DNA from: Deltaproteobacteria bacterium
GTDB lineage: Bacteria > Desulfobacterota > Binatia > Binatales > Binataceae
DNA length: 64,000 bases
Assembly: GCA_021801125.1 (NCBI GenBank)
Contig: JAJYYI010000114.1
Coordinates: 37,417-101,416 of the forward strand
Direction of reading: 5' to 3'
In this document: in pieces, positions 53,790 to 63,222 of the stretch
Numbering within the stretch: the first letter of the stretch is position 1
Layout of the letters: every line of letters starts with the position of its first letter
Translations under genes and position numbers: made by a program
Notes under the pieces: generated by a model
Databases searched by the model: none
Seen by the model: only the letters and a program-made list of their open reading frames with translations
What the model was told of the DNA's origin: nothing

Positions 53790-56700
53790 CTAACCTGCCG
53801 GCAATCTCAGCGGCATCGGGCCTGGCAACCCGTCGTAGGTCAATGTCGCCCCATCAGAATGAAACTTCATTGAGACCAGAGGCGCGGCGCGCGTCGAACT
53901 CAGCGCCGGCTCGCCATCTATCGTACTAACCCTGACCTTCCGCCGAAAGGCTAGCAATGCGCCGACCGCGGCCGCCAACTGGTTGCTATCCGACGCGCCG
54001 AACGTCTTGAGGTCTGAGCCGGCCAGGGCGAGAACCGGGGTCCCGCGGTCAAAGACGACGACGTTGGCCGGTTCGCGCGCCACCCCGATTCCCGGCAGGA
54101 GAGTCCCATACGGGTTGGCCGGGTCGGCGGCGCTCAAGGCGACCGGCCGCGTCTCGGCCAAGCGGCGCCCCTGCCCCACGCGCAGCAGTTCGAGCGCCTC
54201 CGGCAGCGCGTATTGCTCGCCGGAAAGGTTGCGCACGAAGTAGCCGCGTCTAACCACGCCCGCGTACTCCATCCGGCGCAGTACGAAGGCCAGACGCGCC
54301 CATTTGAGGTCGGCGTTCTCGACCTGCAAGCTTTCGCGCGCAAGGACGCCATGACGCTCAAGAAGTTTTAACGCGATTTCGCTCGTGTCTGCTTCCGCGC
54401 CATCCAGCTTCACGGCGGGCCGATTGATCGTGGTCCAGCGGCCGGCCATGCCGGAGCGAAGCCGGCTTTGCGCCAAGGACCATCGCCGGCGCCGCGCCGT
54501 TCGCTGGTGCTGGCTCTTCGACGGAGCCGGCATCCGCAACGGCGCAAAGCTATCGTTAGCGACCAATCCGGCGTAGGCTAAACGCCATAGCGAATTTAGC
54601 ACTTCCACTTCGCTCAAGCCGGTCCGAGCGCATAGCTGATCGAGAAACTGCGCCCCGCCGGCGGCAAGAGCTTCGTAAACCCGCGCGTCGCCAGGCTCGG
54701 CAACGGTCTGCGCCGGCAGCGGCCATACCGCTTTGGTCGCGCGCGGCAGCAGCGCCACTCGAGCCGGACGCTCGCGCGCGACACCCTCCTGAGGAACGCC
54801 GATCCACACGAAGCGACCGCTCGCGCATAATAGGTCCAGATGCTCCGCCCGGTAGTCGGGCACGCGCGCCCGCAGGACCATCTCTTCCCAAAACTCTGAC
54901 GCGTACGCGAGACCCTGTAATCGCGCGAGCACGAACGCCGCGCCCTCGATCCCCGGCTCCAAGTTGCGCCCGCCGATACGGTGCCATTTCAAGAGGAAAT
55001 CGACGAACTCGGCGTCCTCGCACGGCTCGACCCCGCCGCGCATCCGCTCCAGCGTCAAGCGATGGATCCGCTCCAGGTTGTAGCGGTCGCACCACTGCTC
55101 GGTCCGCGCGCTGGTGTAATGGCCGCGAAAGACGATACCCTGCACCTCAAGAGCAAACAGCGCCTTAATCAATTCGGACGACCCAAGCCGCAGGCGCGCC
55201 GCCAACTCGTCTACGCTGACGGGCCCCGAAGTTCTAAGCGCGCGTCGCGCCAACTCCTCGATCGCTTCGTCACGGTCGGGCAAGCCGTCCTTTGAGCCCG
55301 CCGCCGCTCCCTGCGGCATATTCACGGCCGCGAGCCCGTTGACGGCGTCATGCGGACGCGCAACCGCGCCGGTCTGCGCGCGGTCATCTAGCCGTCCGTT
55401 CTCGGGACTCGTACCGCGGTCGGGGGAGCACTCGTTTTCGCGCGGAACGTTGCCTTCGCGGGTCTTTAACGCTCCCTCCTGACTTGGGAGGAGCACCTCA
55501 GGGGCAACGTCAATGCCTAAGACCGCGACTCGGAGGTCTGGATATGCGGCGCGAAGCAGCGGCAGGTCGACGCGCGCAACGATCAGCTCGCCGCGCTCGC
55601 TGTCGCCTTGAAGCCGCACCACGCGACCGCGCCGCTCGAGTTCAGGGAGCGCCGCCTGGGCATTTGGCGTAGAGCGCTGCCTTAACGCCTGCGGGTTCAG
55701 CGCGCCGTGGGCGCGAAGCATCTCGTACAGTTCGTCACCATCACGCGCCTGGCAACGCGGATCAACGGCGTCGGCCTCAGCGGCCACGCGCTGGGCCGCC
55801 GAGCGGTCCAGCAGGTGCAGGAGCTTGCCGTTGCCGAGCACCTGCTCGACCAGTTCGCGGCTGGTCGACACGGTGCGTGAGCGGCGATTCGCCCGCTCCC
55901 CGCCGTCAAGAAAGGAGTAGTCCCAGGCCAACAGCAATCGCTGCGCCATCACCGACGGGGTAACCGCGTCGACCACTTGAAGACCGGCATGCCCCGCTTC
56001 GAGCGCCGCGAGAAAGGTTTCCAGGCGCGGTAGGTCGGCGCTCTCTTCCAGGCATTCGCGCATCGCCTCGTCGACAACGAAGTGCTCGGGTATCTCGACC
56101 TCGCGAGGCCGATTCTCGAAACAGGCCTGTTGCGTGGGGAACAGCGCGATTAACAAATCCTGGGCGCGCAAGCGCTGAATCCACGCCGGCGTGGCTTGGC
56201 CGCCATTTCGGCGCGTCAGCGCGAGCGCGCGACACGCGACATGGCGGAATCGCGTCTCGAACATCGGGGCGTCGAGCACCGCCTGTGATAGCGCTTGACC
56301 TACATCTTTCGCCCGGACCATCCCTAACAAGTCGTCGGGCGCAAAGCTGTGGCGGGAATTGAGCGAGAGCAAGACGCCGTCGTCGGTGGCCGAAGCCTGA
56401 ATCTCGAAGTTGAAGCTGCGACACAACCGTTTGCGCACGGCGAGTCCGAAGCCGCGGTTGAAGCGCATCCCGAACGGCGAGTGAATCACGACCTGGGTTG
56501 AGCTAAGCCCGTCGAAGAAGCGTTCGAGTATCAGCGTGCGAAAATCCGGCAGCGCGCCGAGCGCGGCAAGACCCGCTTGCACGTACCGCACCGCCTGCAC
56601 CGCCGCCTTGCGCTCCAGCGCGCATTCTCGACAAAGCCATTGGACGGCGGTCTCCTCGCCGTCAGCCAGGCGCGCGGCAATTTCCGCGCGCAGCTCGCAC

Positions 56701-58469
56701 AGTTCGCCGGACAAGGCCGGGCTGCGTCCGCCGGCTTCGGTTTCCCAGAAGGGCAGCGAGGGCGCCATGCCCGGAGCCGGCTCGACCATCAGGCGACCCC
56801 GCGAGAGACGCTGGATCTGCCACGGCATCGAGCCCAGCACAAAGACGTCTCCGCGCGACGATTCTTGCGCGAAATCTTCCTCGACCTCGCCGATCTTACG
56901 TCCTTCCGATTCGATTATGACGTCGTAATTTCCGGTCTCCGGGATCGTCCCTGCGCAAGTCAGCGCGATCAGACGGGCGCCGCGCCGCGGCCTGACCGTG
57001 CCGGCATCCGGATCGTAAAAGATTTTCGGCTCAGCGCCGCGGATTCGCTCAGGCAGCTCACGCGCCATCTCGTCGAGCAGGCGCGTCAGCGTATCGCGTT
57101 GAAGTTCAGCGAAGTTGTAGGCTCCCCGCAGCAACCGCAACAACTCGCTTACGGCAACCTCGCCCTGCTCGGCGGCGATAGCAACGATCTGTTGGGCCGC
57201 CACGTCGAGGCATCCGCGCGGTATCTCAACCTCGTCGAGCCGCCCACGGCCCATCGCGCGGACGGCAGCGGCGCATTCCAAAAGGTCGTCGACCGTAAGC
57301 GCGAAGAACCGGCCTTTAGGCTTGCCGCCCAACATATGGCCGGAACGGCCGATCCGCTGAACCGCCGCGGAGATCGACTTGGGCGAATCCACCTGGCAGA
57401 CCAACTCGACCGCGCCGACGTCGATCCCCAGTTCCAGGGACGACGTCGCGACGATAGCTTTTAGCTCGCCACGCTTAAGCCGCTGCTCGGCCTTGAGCCG
57501 CTCAGCGCGCGCGAGGCTGCCGTGATGCGCCATGACGGCGTCCGTGCCCAGACGTTTTTGCAGGTTGAGCGCGATCCGTTCGGCCCAGCGCCGGCTAAGC
57601 GTAAAGACCAGAGTAGTTCGATGCGCCTGGACGAGCTTAGCGATCTCCTCGTACATCGCCTCCCAGTGCTGATGAGTCGCGATCGGCCCTAACTGGGGTC
57701 CGGGCGCGATTACTTGAAGGTCGGCGGCGCGAAGGCCCGTGTCGGTACGCACGCATCGAAACGGACGCCATCGCGGCGCTCCACCTTCGTCCGCTTGCGT
57801 GCCGCAGAGGAACTGCCCCAGGCGCTCGATTGGGTTTAGCGTCGCCGACAAGCCTATCCTAGTCGGGCGCAAGCCGAGCGTTTCACGCACCAGCTTCTCC
57901 AGGCGCTCGAGCGTTACCGCGAGGTGAGCGCCACGCTTGTTGCCCGCCAGGGCGTGAAGCTCGTCAACAATCACGAAACGCACGCGTGAAAGCTTGGTGC
58001 GAAAGCGCTGCGAGGTGAGCAAAATGAACAGCGATTCAGGGGTCGTAACCAGGATGTGCGGCGGCCGACGCAGCATCGCACCCCGCTCCGAAGCCAACGT
58101 GTCTGCGGTGCGCACGGCGGCGCGCACCTCCGGCAGCGCAATCGCGCGGCGTGCGGCGGTTTCACGGATACCGACGAGCGGCTCTTCCAGGTTGGCGCGA
58201 ACGTCGTTGGCCAGCGCTTTTAGCGGCGAGACGTAAACGACGGTCACCTCGTCCCGCAGGTCTCCGCTCTCGGCCTCGCGCACCAGGTGGTCGAGCGCCC
58301 ACAGAAAGGCGGCCAGCGTCTTGCCGCTGCCGGTGGCGGCGCATAAAAGCACGTCATGGCCGGCCTCGATGGCGGGCCATCCCAACGCCTGAATCGGCGA
58401 CGGCGCGCCGAAGCGATGCTCGAACCATTCGCGCACCGCGTGATGAAAGCCGTTGAGCGCCTCTTCCAC
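53790..58469 (-). CDS. lhr: Large ATP-dependent helicase Lhr
   Basis: 1559 residues, the full-length form. The N-terminal half is a superfamily 2 helicase: Q motif (PSPIQALGWPAIEAGHDVL), Walker A ATGSGKT (45-51), DELH box (VIVDELHALAGNKRG), LSATLNPIERLG, and a helicase C domain with QRIGRSGHMLGG. A winged-helix and Lhr-specific beta-barrel domain follow. The C-terminal third is the Lhr_C region, reached through a low-complexity linker at about 1005-1085. Lhr unwinds RNA:DNA and DNA hybrids and takes part in DNA repair. Start is GTG at 58469. Upstream of acnA on the same strand, 79 bp apart. Confidence 0.95.
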   Translation of the reverse strand: MEEALNGFHHAVREWFEHRFGAPSPIQALGWPAIEAGHDVLLCAATGSGKTLAAFLWALDHLVREAESGDLRDEVTVVYVSPLKALANDVRANLEEPLVGIRETAARRAIALPEVRAAVRTADTLASERGAMLRRPPHILVTTPESLFILLTSQRFRTKLSRVRFVIVDELHALAGNKRGAHLAVTLERLEKLVRETLGLRPTRIGLSATLNPIERLGQFLCGTQADEGGAPRWRPFRCVRTDTGLRAADLQVIAPGPQLGPIATHQHWEAMYEEIAKLVQAHRTTLVFTLSRRWAERIALNLQKRLGTDAVMAHHGSLARAERLKAEQRLKRGELKAIVATSSLELGIDVGAVELVCQVDSPKSISAAVQRIGRSGHMLGGKPKGRFFALTVDDLLECAAAVRAMGRGRLDEVEIPRGCLDVAAQQIVAIAAEQGEVAVSELLRLLRGAYNFAELQRDTLTRLLDEMARELPERIRGAEPKIFYDPDAGTVRPRRGARLIALTCAGTIPETGNYDVIIESEGRKIGEVEEDFAQESSRGDVFVLGSMPWQIQRLSRGRLMVEPAPGMAPSLPFWETEAGGRSPALSGELCELRAEIAARLADGEETAVQWLCRECALERKAAVQAVRYVQAGLAALGALPDFRTLILERFFDGLSSTQVVIHSPFGMRFNRGFGLAVRKRLCRSFNFEIQASATDDGVLLSLNSRHSFAPDDLLGMVRAKDVGQALSQAVLDAPMFETRFRHVACRALALTRRNGGQATPAWIQRLRAQDLLIALFPTQQACFENRPREVEIPEHFVVDEAMRECLEESADLPRLETFLAALEAGHAGLQVVDAVTPSVMAQRLLLAWDYSFLDGGERANRRSRTVSTSRELVEQVLGNGKLLHLLDRSAAQRVAAEADAVDPRCQARDGDELYEMLRAHGALNPQALRQRSTPNAQAALPELERRGRVVRLQGDSERGELIVARVDLPLLRAAYPDLRVAVLGIDVAPEVLLPSQEGALKTREGNVPRENECSPDRGTSPENGRLDDRAQTGAVARPHDAVNGLAAVNMPQGAAAGSKDGLPDRDEAIEELARRALRTSGPVSVDELAARLRLGSSELIKALFALEVQGIVFRGHYTSARTEQWCDRYNLERIHRLTLERMRGGVEPCEDAEFVDFLLKWHRIGGRNLEPGIEGAAFVLARLQGLAYASEFWEEMVLRARVPDYRAEHLDLLCASGRFVWIGVPQEGVARERPARVALLPRATKAVWPLPAQTVAEPGDARVYEALAAGGAQFLDQLCARTGLSEVEVLNSLWRLAYAGLVANDSFAPLRMPAPSKSQHQRTARRRRWSLAQSRLRSGMAGRWTTINRPAVKLDGAEADTSEIALKLLERHGVLARESLQVENADLKWARLAFVLRRMEYAGVVRRGYFVRNLSGEQYALPEALELLRVGQGRRLAETRPVALSAADPANPYGTLLPGIGVAREPANVVVFDRGTPVLALAGSDLKTFGASDSNQLAAAVGALLAFRRKVRVSTIDGEPALSSTRAAPLVSMKFHSDGATLTYDGLPGPMPLRLPAG

Positions 58470-58705
58470 TTCAGCTTCGAAGTCTAGCTCAAAGCGAAAA
58501 TAATTGCGCTAAGCGATCGCCGAGACGGCAACGCGTGCAACTAGCTCGTCTTGTTCCATCAATAGAAATACGGAAGCAAAGCCGCGGATGCGCTCGACTC
58601 AGTTAAACGTTGGCCGTTGGTTGGCTGAAAAATGCGCGGGGGCAAGTGCGGCCAAAGCGGAGGTTTATAACCGGTCAGAATGGCGCGCCCGGGCTTGGCT
58701 CACGT

Positions 58706-59262
58706 TCAAAACCCCGCGGAATATCGCCAAACCCGCAACTCGAACAGCCAGACCAATCCGTACTCGAGCCCGCCCATGCCCCACTGCAGATAGTTGCCGT
58801 CCCCGGGCGACCTCTCCAGTTGCGAGTAGTAGTACAAGAAGCCGCCCGCCATCAACTGAACGGGTCCGAGGTAGGCCGGATTGGCGTAGTATAGCCTGAG
58901 ATGCCATTCGCCGCCGTACTGCGCGGCCCAGTTCGTCCCCCTTCGTTGCGCAGCGAGTTCTAGCGGTTAATCCAGTTGCTCTCTAGGGACCACTCCACGG
59001 TGAAATTTTCGCCCAGATAACGATTGGCGGCGATTCCGAACGTGAGCAAAGCCATCACTGACGGTAAAAGTCCTCGGCTGTTTCGGTGCCTGAACCCGGT
59101 TCGACCGGAGCGTGCCCACCGTTGAAGGTGAAGTAAATTCAGTCATCGAAGGGCCAGGCCCGTCAGGAAGCTCTGGTCCGCGCCAAAACTCTGTTCCGCA
59201 GGCCTGGAAACGACGAAGGGGACAAGCAGGGCGATCGTCCAGCTGGCGTTGGCACGTTTCAT
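58706..59262 (-). pseudogene. Decayed outer-membrane beta-barrel protein gene
   Basis: Reading the minus strand from the ATG at 59262 gives a signal peptide (MKRANASWTIALLVPFVV) that ends early at a stop after about 40 residues. Protein-like segments continue in other frames: YFTFNGGHAPVEPGS then NRYLGENFTVEWSLESNWINR, then NWAAQYGGEWHLRLYYANPAYLGP, and FLYYYSQLERS with YLQWGMGGLEYGL. These alternating aromatic strands look like a small outer-membrane barrel of the OmpW or lipid A deacylase size. At least three frame changes and several stops are present. No intact copy is in the window. Either a real pseudogene or an assembly with several errors. Confidence 0.65.
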
Positions 59263-59384
59263 CTTAAATGCCCCTGGGAGCGGCCTTGCGCTGCTTCCCC
59301 AACGCTGCCCATCCGAGCCGCGGTTTCGTCGGGGCGGGCAAAGCGAATCTCGGACCTGGGGCCGGGTGCGCTCGCCGGCGCTTT

Positions 59385-59420
59385 TCTGACATGTTCAGAC
59401 GCAGATCGGAAAATTCCGAT
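59385..59420. promoter_or_regulatory. Two inverted repeats between the receiver-like gene and the pseudogene
   Basis: TCTGA/TCAGA (59385-59399) and ATCGGAA/TTCCGAT (59405-59411 and 59414-59420) lie 5 nt apart. The second is a compact 7-2-7 repeat like a repressor operator. They stand about 120-160 bp before the decayed barrel gene on the minus strand. Confidence 0.3.
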
Positions 59421-59508
59421 TCAAAGAGATCGCGGCCGCTCAGAAAAACGCGCCGATGGCTCGCGCAGCAGGAGAAGGTCGGACTGGCGACTTGCCGGAG
59501 CCGAGCGG

Positions 59509-59883
59509 TCAGCCGGCGAAACGGTCGAGAGCGGCAGACAGGAGCGCTGGTAGTTGCACCGTAAATTCGCTGCGCGAAAGCACCCTGCCGAAGCCGGCGT
59601 CGCGCGCGGCGGAAAGCGTTTTAAGCTCCGTGTGGGAGGCGAAACCGGTCAAAAGTGCGAACGGTACCGACTCGCGTGCCATTCGAGCCACGTCCGAAGA
59701 CGGAAAGCTGGCGTCCGACAGGTCGGCGAGGATCACCGCCGGCTTGAGCGTCTGGCAAAGCTCGCGAGCTTTACCGAGGTCGATACTGTAAGAGACGTCG
59801 ACCCCGATACTTTCGGCAGCAGCGTCAATCTTCGACCTGAACATGAGGTCTCGGACCAATACCAGGGCCCTCGGTCGACTCAT
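59509..59883 (-). CDS. Degenerate receiver-domain protein
   Basis: 124 residues with the length and beta/alpha rhythm of a CheY-like receiver: RALVLVRDLMFRSKIDAAAESIG, then VILADLSDASF with the possible phosphoacceptor D54, and a C-terminal FGRVLSRSEFTVQLPALL. The usual acidic pair near residue 12 is reduced to RD, and the conserved lysine near 105 appears as serine or arginine. So it may be a pseudo-receiver that is not phosphorylated in the standard way. Neighbours give no clear partner. ThiO is upstream on the same strand. Confidence 0.65.
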   Translation of the reverse strand: MSRPRALVLVRDLMFRSKIDAAAESIGVDVSYSIDLGKARELCQTLKPAVILADLSDASFPSSDVARMARESVPFALLTGFASHTELKTLSAARDAGFGRVLSRSEFTVQLPALLSAALDRFAG

Positions 59884-60059
59884 CGGTTAACACCATCCCT
59901 TTTCATCCGCTTCATTCGCGCTTACTAGCCGCGTTGTTTACCCGCCGGTCGACGAACACGACCTCTCGGCCGGTAGAAGAGGCCAAAACCTGGTCAGACG
60001 GCTTCGGTGTGCCGGCAACCTCACCGGGCGCCGCGCCGACCGCGCATCCGGCCGGCGCA

Positions 60060-61181
60060 TCATTGCTCCGTCCCGTTGCTACTAAATCTGGCCGGCAGGA
60101 CCGCCGTCAAATCAAGCGCCGGTGTACCACCGGCTACAAGCTCAGCGATCACCTCGGCGGTCAGCGCCGCGAGCAAGATTCCATTGCGGTAGTGACCGGT
60201 TGCGTAATACAAGCCTGGCAACGTGGGCGAGGGACCGATTACCGGCATATAGTCGGGCGCCGCCGGACGCAGCCCGGACCAGACTTGGCGCAACGGCACC
60301 GAACCCAGCGCAGGGACCAACGCATGAACCCCGTGCGCAATACCTGCCACGCCGCCGAGCGTGACGCTCTTGTCGTAGCCCGCCTCCTCTCGCGTGGTGC
60401 CGGCAAGCAAACGCCCGCTGCGGCGCGGCACGATATAGCCGCGCGGCGACAGGATGGCATGGCGAAGCGTGCCCACCGGCGCATCGAAACACAGAATCTG
60501 CCCGCGGACAGGCCGAATCGAGATTCCGTCCGCAGCGCACCCTTTGATCCGGCTTGCCCAGGATCCCGCGGCGTTTACCACGACATCCGCTTCCTTAATT
60601 GTGCCGTCACTCATGCGGACGCCGGCCACGCGGCCGCCGCGTTCGAGAACCTCGTCGACCGCCGAGCAGGGATAAAAGCCAGCTCCTGCCCTGAGCGCCG
60701 CTTGAATGTAGGCCTCGGTAAGCTTGCGGTTGTCGATGAACCCTTCGCCCGCAAAATGGAGCGCGTAAATCACGTCAGGCGAGAGCGCGGGGACAAGCTC
60801 TCGAGCTTGAGCACCGCTAAGTTCTTCGAGTTTCAACCCGGCTTCGCGCTGCCACTTAAGTCGCGCCTCCAACTCAGCGCGCTCCTTGGCGTCGAGGGCA
60901 ACGTAGACCAAGCCTGCGCGATCGTACTCGGGGTTCACCCGGCTTTCCTCGAGCAACAGGCGATAAATCGCGTTGAATGCGTTCATGCCGTCAATACACA
61001 GATTCAGCAGCTTGCCAGGGCCGTCAGCCTCGGCTTGAGGACCGAGCAGCCCGGCGGCCGCCCACGACGACTCCTCTCCCAACTGGCCGCGGTCGTAAAC
61101 CTGCGTCCTTACGCCAGCGCGGCTTAGCCGCCAGGCGATCGCGCTGCCGATTACGCCGCCACCGATCACCAATGCACGCAT
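60060..61181 (-). CDS. thiO: Glycine oxidase (ThiO-type FAD-dependent oxidoreductase)
   Basis: 373 residues from the ATG at 61181 (MRALVIGGGVIGSAIAW, the FAD-binding GxGxxG); an ATG 15 bp upstream with AGGG before it is also possible. The DAAO-like domain has AGSWASRIKG, and RPVRGQILCFDAPVG, then YIVPRRSGRLLAGTTREEAGYD and LRPAAPDYMPVIGP, which match ThiO. It oxidises glycine to iminoglycine for the thiazole part of thiamine. No thiS, thiG or thiC is adjacent, so a general D-amino-acid oxidase role remains possible. Confidence 0.85.
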   Translation of the reverse strand: MRALVIGGGVIGSAIAWRLSRAGVRTQVYDRGQLGEESSWAAAGLLGPQAEADGPGKLLNLCIDGMNAFNAIYRLLLEESRVNPEYDRAGLVYVALDAKERAELEARLKWQREAGLKLEELSGAQARELVPALSPDVIYALHFAGEGFIDNRKLTEAYIQAALRAGAGFYPCSAVDEVLERGGRVAGVRMSDGTIKEADVVVNAAGSWASRIKGCAADGISIRPVRGQILCFDAPVGTLRHAILSPRGYIVPRRSGRLLAGTTREEAGYDKSVTLGGVAGIAHGVHALVPALGSVPLRQVWSGLRPAAPDYMPVIGPSPTLPGLYYATGHYRNGILLAALTAEVIAELVAGGTPALDLTAVLPARFSSNGTEQ

Positions 61182-61457
61182 TTGACCTTCACCCATATTG
61201 CCCTAAACGCTTCGGCCCCTGTTATACAAGCTTTTCGGCACAGCCCGCGGCCCAGTTGCTTGCCTCGCCGGTCAAGCGCGCCTCGGTCGCGTTCCTCCCT
61301 AACGGGCCTGGGTCCGACTCGCGTATTCACCAAGGGGCCAAGGGACGCGAGGCGTGGCCTTAGCGCTTCCATTCTACCTCGCCGCTTATCGAGCTAGGCA
61401 GGGCGAATTCATCCAAAGGACAAAGGCCGCTCAGGTTCGATAGCGGCGCATCAGGGC

Positions 61458-63071
61458 TCAAGGATGGGCGCTCTCCGGTGGCAGATTCAGCCCGTTGATC
61501 CGAGCGCCCTGTCCGGCGAGTCCGTCCAGCGATAAGCCGCGAAAAGCCATTTCAGCCCGTGCCATTTCCGCAAAAACCGCGGCGGCCGAATAGTCGCTCT
61601 CAACCCCGTCAAGCTTTTTTTCCAAAGCGCCGATCAATTCCAACGGGTCGCGCGCTTGGCCTGGCGCGTCAAACGCCGGCTGCAGCCGCTGCACCCAGCC
61701 TTCGAAGTTGGTAAAGCTTCCTTCGAGTTCAAAGTACGCCGCAACCGGCAGCACCTGGCTGGCGAAGGGAGCAGTCTGGTTACCGATAACGTCGAGCAAA
61801 ACCAGATGGTCGAGATTGCCCAGTTCCCGTGTGAACTCCGCTCGTCCCAGCGCGCGCACCGGGTCCGCGCGCAGAACGACCAAAACCTTAAGCTCGCCTT
61901 GACGCGCGGCAAAGGCCAGACGGGCAAGCCCGTCCAGCGGCAGACCAAGCGCCTCAAGCCCGCGGGTGTTCGGGTTTTTGTCGGCGCGAATCAGAAGATT
62001 ATCGCCTGCAGTGGCGTCAGCCGGAGTGAAGCTGATCGCGCCAACATTGGCGGACCCTATCGTACGGGAGAGAAAACGCTTGAGCGCGAAGATTTCCTCG
62101 TTGGTGGCCTGCGCGCCGACCAAGGCGCCGATGGCGTTGGGACCGTGCTCCTGCGCGCAGCGGCGTATCGCCTGCGCAGCGCGCGAGAGCGCGTCCTCCC
62201 AGCTCTCGGCCGCAAACCGCTGCTCAAGCTGGACCAAAGGCCGGGTTAAGCGATGTTCGCCCTGCATGGATACAAAGGAATGACGCCCCTCGTCGCACAT
62301 CCACCAACGATTTACGTTGGGGTTGTAGCGCGGCTTGTAACGGTAGATACGCCCCTGGCGATGATCGATATCGATCGCGCAGCCGCGCGCGCATCCGCCA
62401 CACACTGACGGCGTCCGGTGGAGATACCAAACCCTGGCGCGGAAACGGAAATCCTTCTCTGTCAGCGCCCCGACCGGACAGATGTCCACCACGTTGCAGG
62501 CGTAACGGTTATTGACCTTGCGGCCTGGATAAGTGTCCACGACGCAGCGGTCGCCCCGCTCAAGGATAGCTAGCTCGCTCGTGCGGGTAATCTCGTCGAA
62601 AAAGCGCGTACATCGGGCGCACAGAATACATCGCTCCTGGTCCAGCATCAGGTCGGACCCGATATCGAGCGCCTTGCCCTTCTTGTTTTTCTTGCCGAGC
62701 GGGAACCGCGAGGGCTTGCGGTCATAATCCATGTAGTAGTCCTGGAGCTTACACTCGCCCGCCTGGTCGCATATAGGGCAGTCAATCGGATGGTTAATCA
62801 GGAGGAACTCGAGCACCGCCGCCTGCGCGGTCTTCACGCGAGGGCTTTCGGTGTGCACAACCATTCCTTCAGCAACCTTGGTATTGCAAGCGATCTGAAG
62901 CTTCGGCGCCTTCTCGATTTCGACCAGGCACATCCGACAGTTGCCCACCACGCTGAGCGCAGGATGGAAACAATAGTGAGGAATCTCAATTCCCAGCATC
63001 GCCGCCGCCTGGATAAGGTTCAGTCCTTGCGGGGCGTCAAGCTCTCGTCCGTTGATTGTAAGCTTAGGCAT
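61458..63071 (-). CDS. nuoG: NADH-quinone oxidoreductase subunit G
   Basis: 537 residues, a short NuoG. The N-terminus carries a [2Fe-2S] ferredoxin fold (HYCFHPALSVVGNCRMCLVEIE), then the HxxxCxxCxxxxxC motif (HPIDCPICDQAGECKLQDY), then two further [4Fe-4S] motifs (CILCARCTRFFDE; CNVVDICPVGALTEKDF) and the N4-type site CGGCARGC. The C-terminal half is the molybdopterin-oxidoreductase-like domain. It moves electrons from FMN in NuoF to the quinone chain of complex I. It lies 151 bp after nuoF on the same strand. The C-terminus is shorter than the E. coli protein. Confidence 0.95.
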   Translation of the reverse strand: MPKLTINGRELDAPQGLNLIQAAAMLGIEIPHYCFHPALSVVGNCRMCLVEIEKAPKLQIACNTKVAEGMVVHTESPRVKTAQAAVLEFLLINHPIDCPICDQAGECKLQDYYMDYDRKPSRFPLGKKNKKGKALDIGSDLMLDQERCILCARCTRFFDEITRTSELAILERGDRCVVDTYPGRKVNNRYACNVVDICPVGALTEKDFRFRARVWYLHRTPSVCGGCARGCAIDIDHRQGRIYRYKPRYNPNVNRWWMCDEGRHSFVSMQGEHRLTRPLVQLEQRFAAESWEDALSRAAQAIRRCAQEHGPNAIGALVGAQATNEEIFALKRFLSRTIGSANVGAISFTPADATAGDNLLIRADKNPNTRGLEALGLPLDGLARLAFAARQGELKVLVVLRADPVRALGRAEFTRELGNLDHLVLLDVIGNQTAPFASQVLPVAAYFELEGSFTNFEGWVQRLQPAFDAPGQARDPLELIGALEKKLDGVESDYSAAAVFAEMARAEMAFRGLSLDGLAGQGARINGLNLPPESAHP

Positions 63072-63222
63072 TTTTGTGATTAGCGGCCTTCGCAGACCGT
63101 CAGATGAGCTCTCCTAAACGCTGGCGAACGAACGCTACCTGAAGGGCCTCGCTCACGCCACGCGCTTTAGCGAATCCCGCGCGGCGTGGCGGCTGCAACC
63201 AAGCCTCGCGCCGTGCGGCGCC

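Noticed and set aside
59934..61127. 397-codon plus-strand frame opposite thiO
   Set aside because: ThiO shows FAD and DAAO motifs throughout; the plus frame has none.
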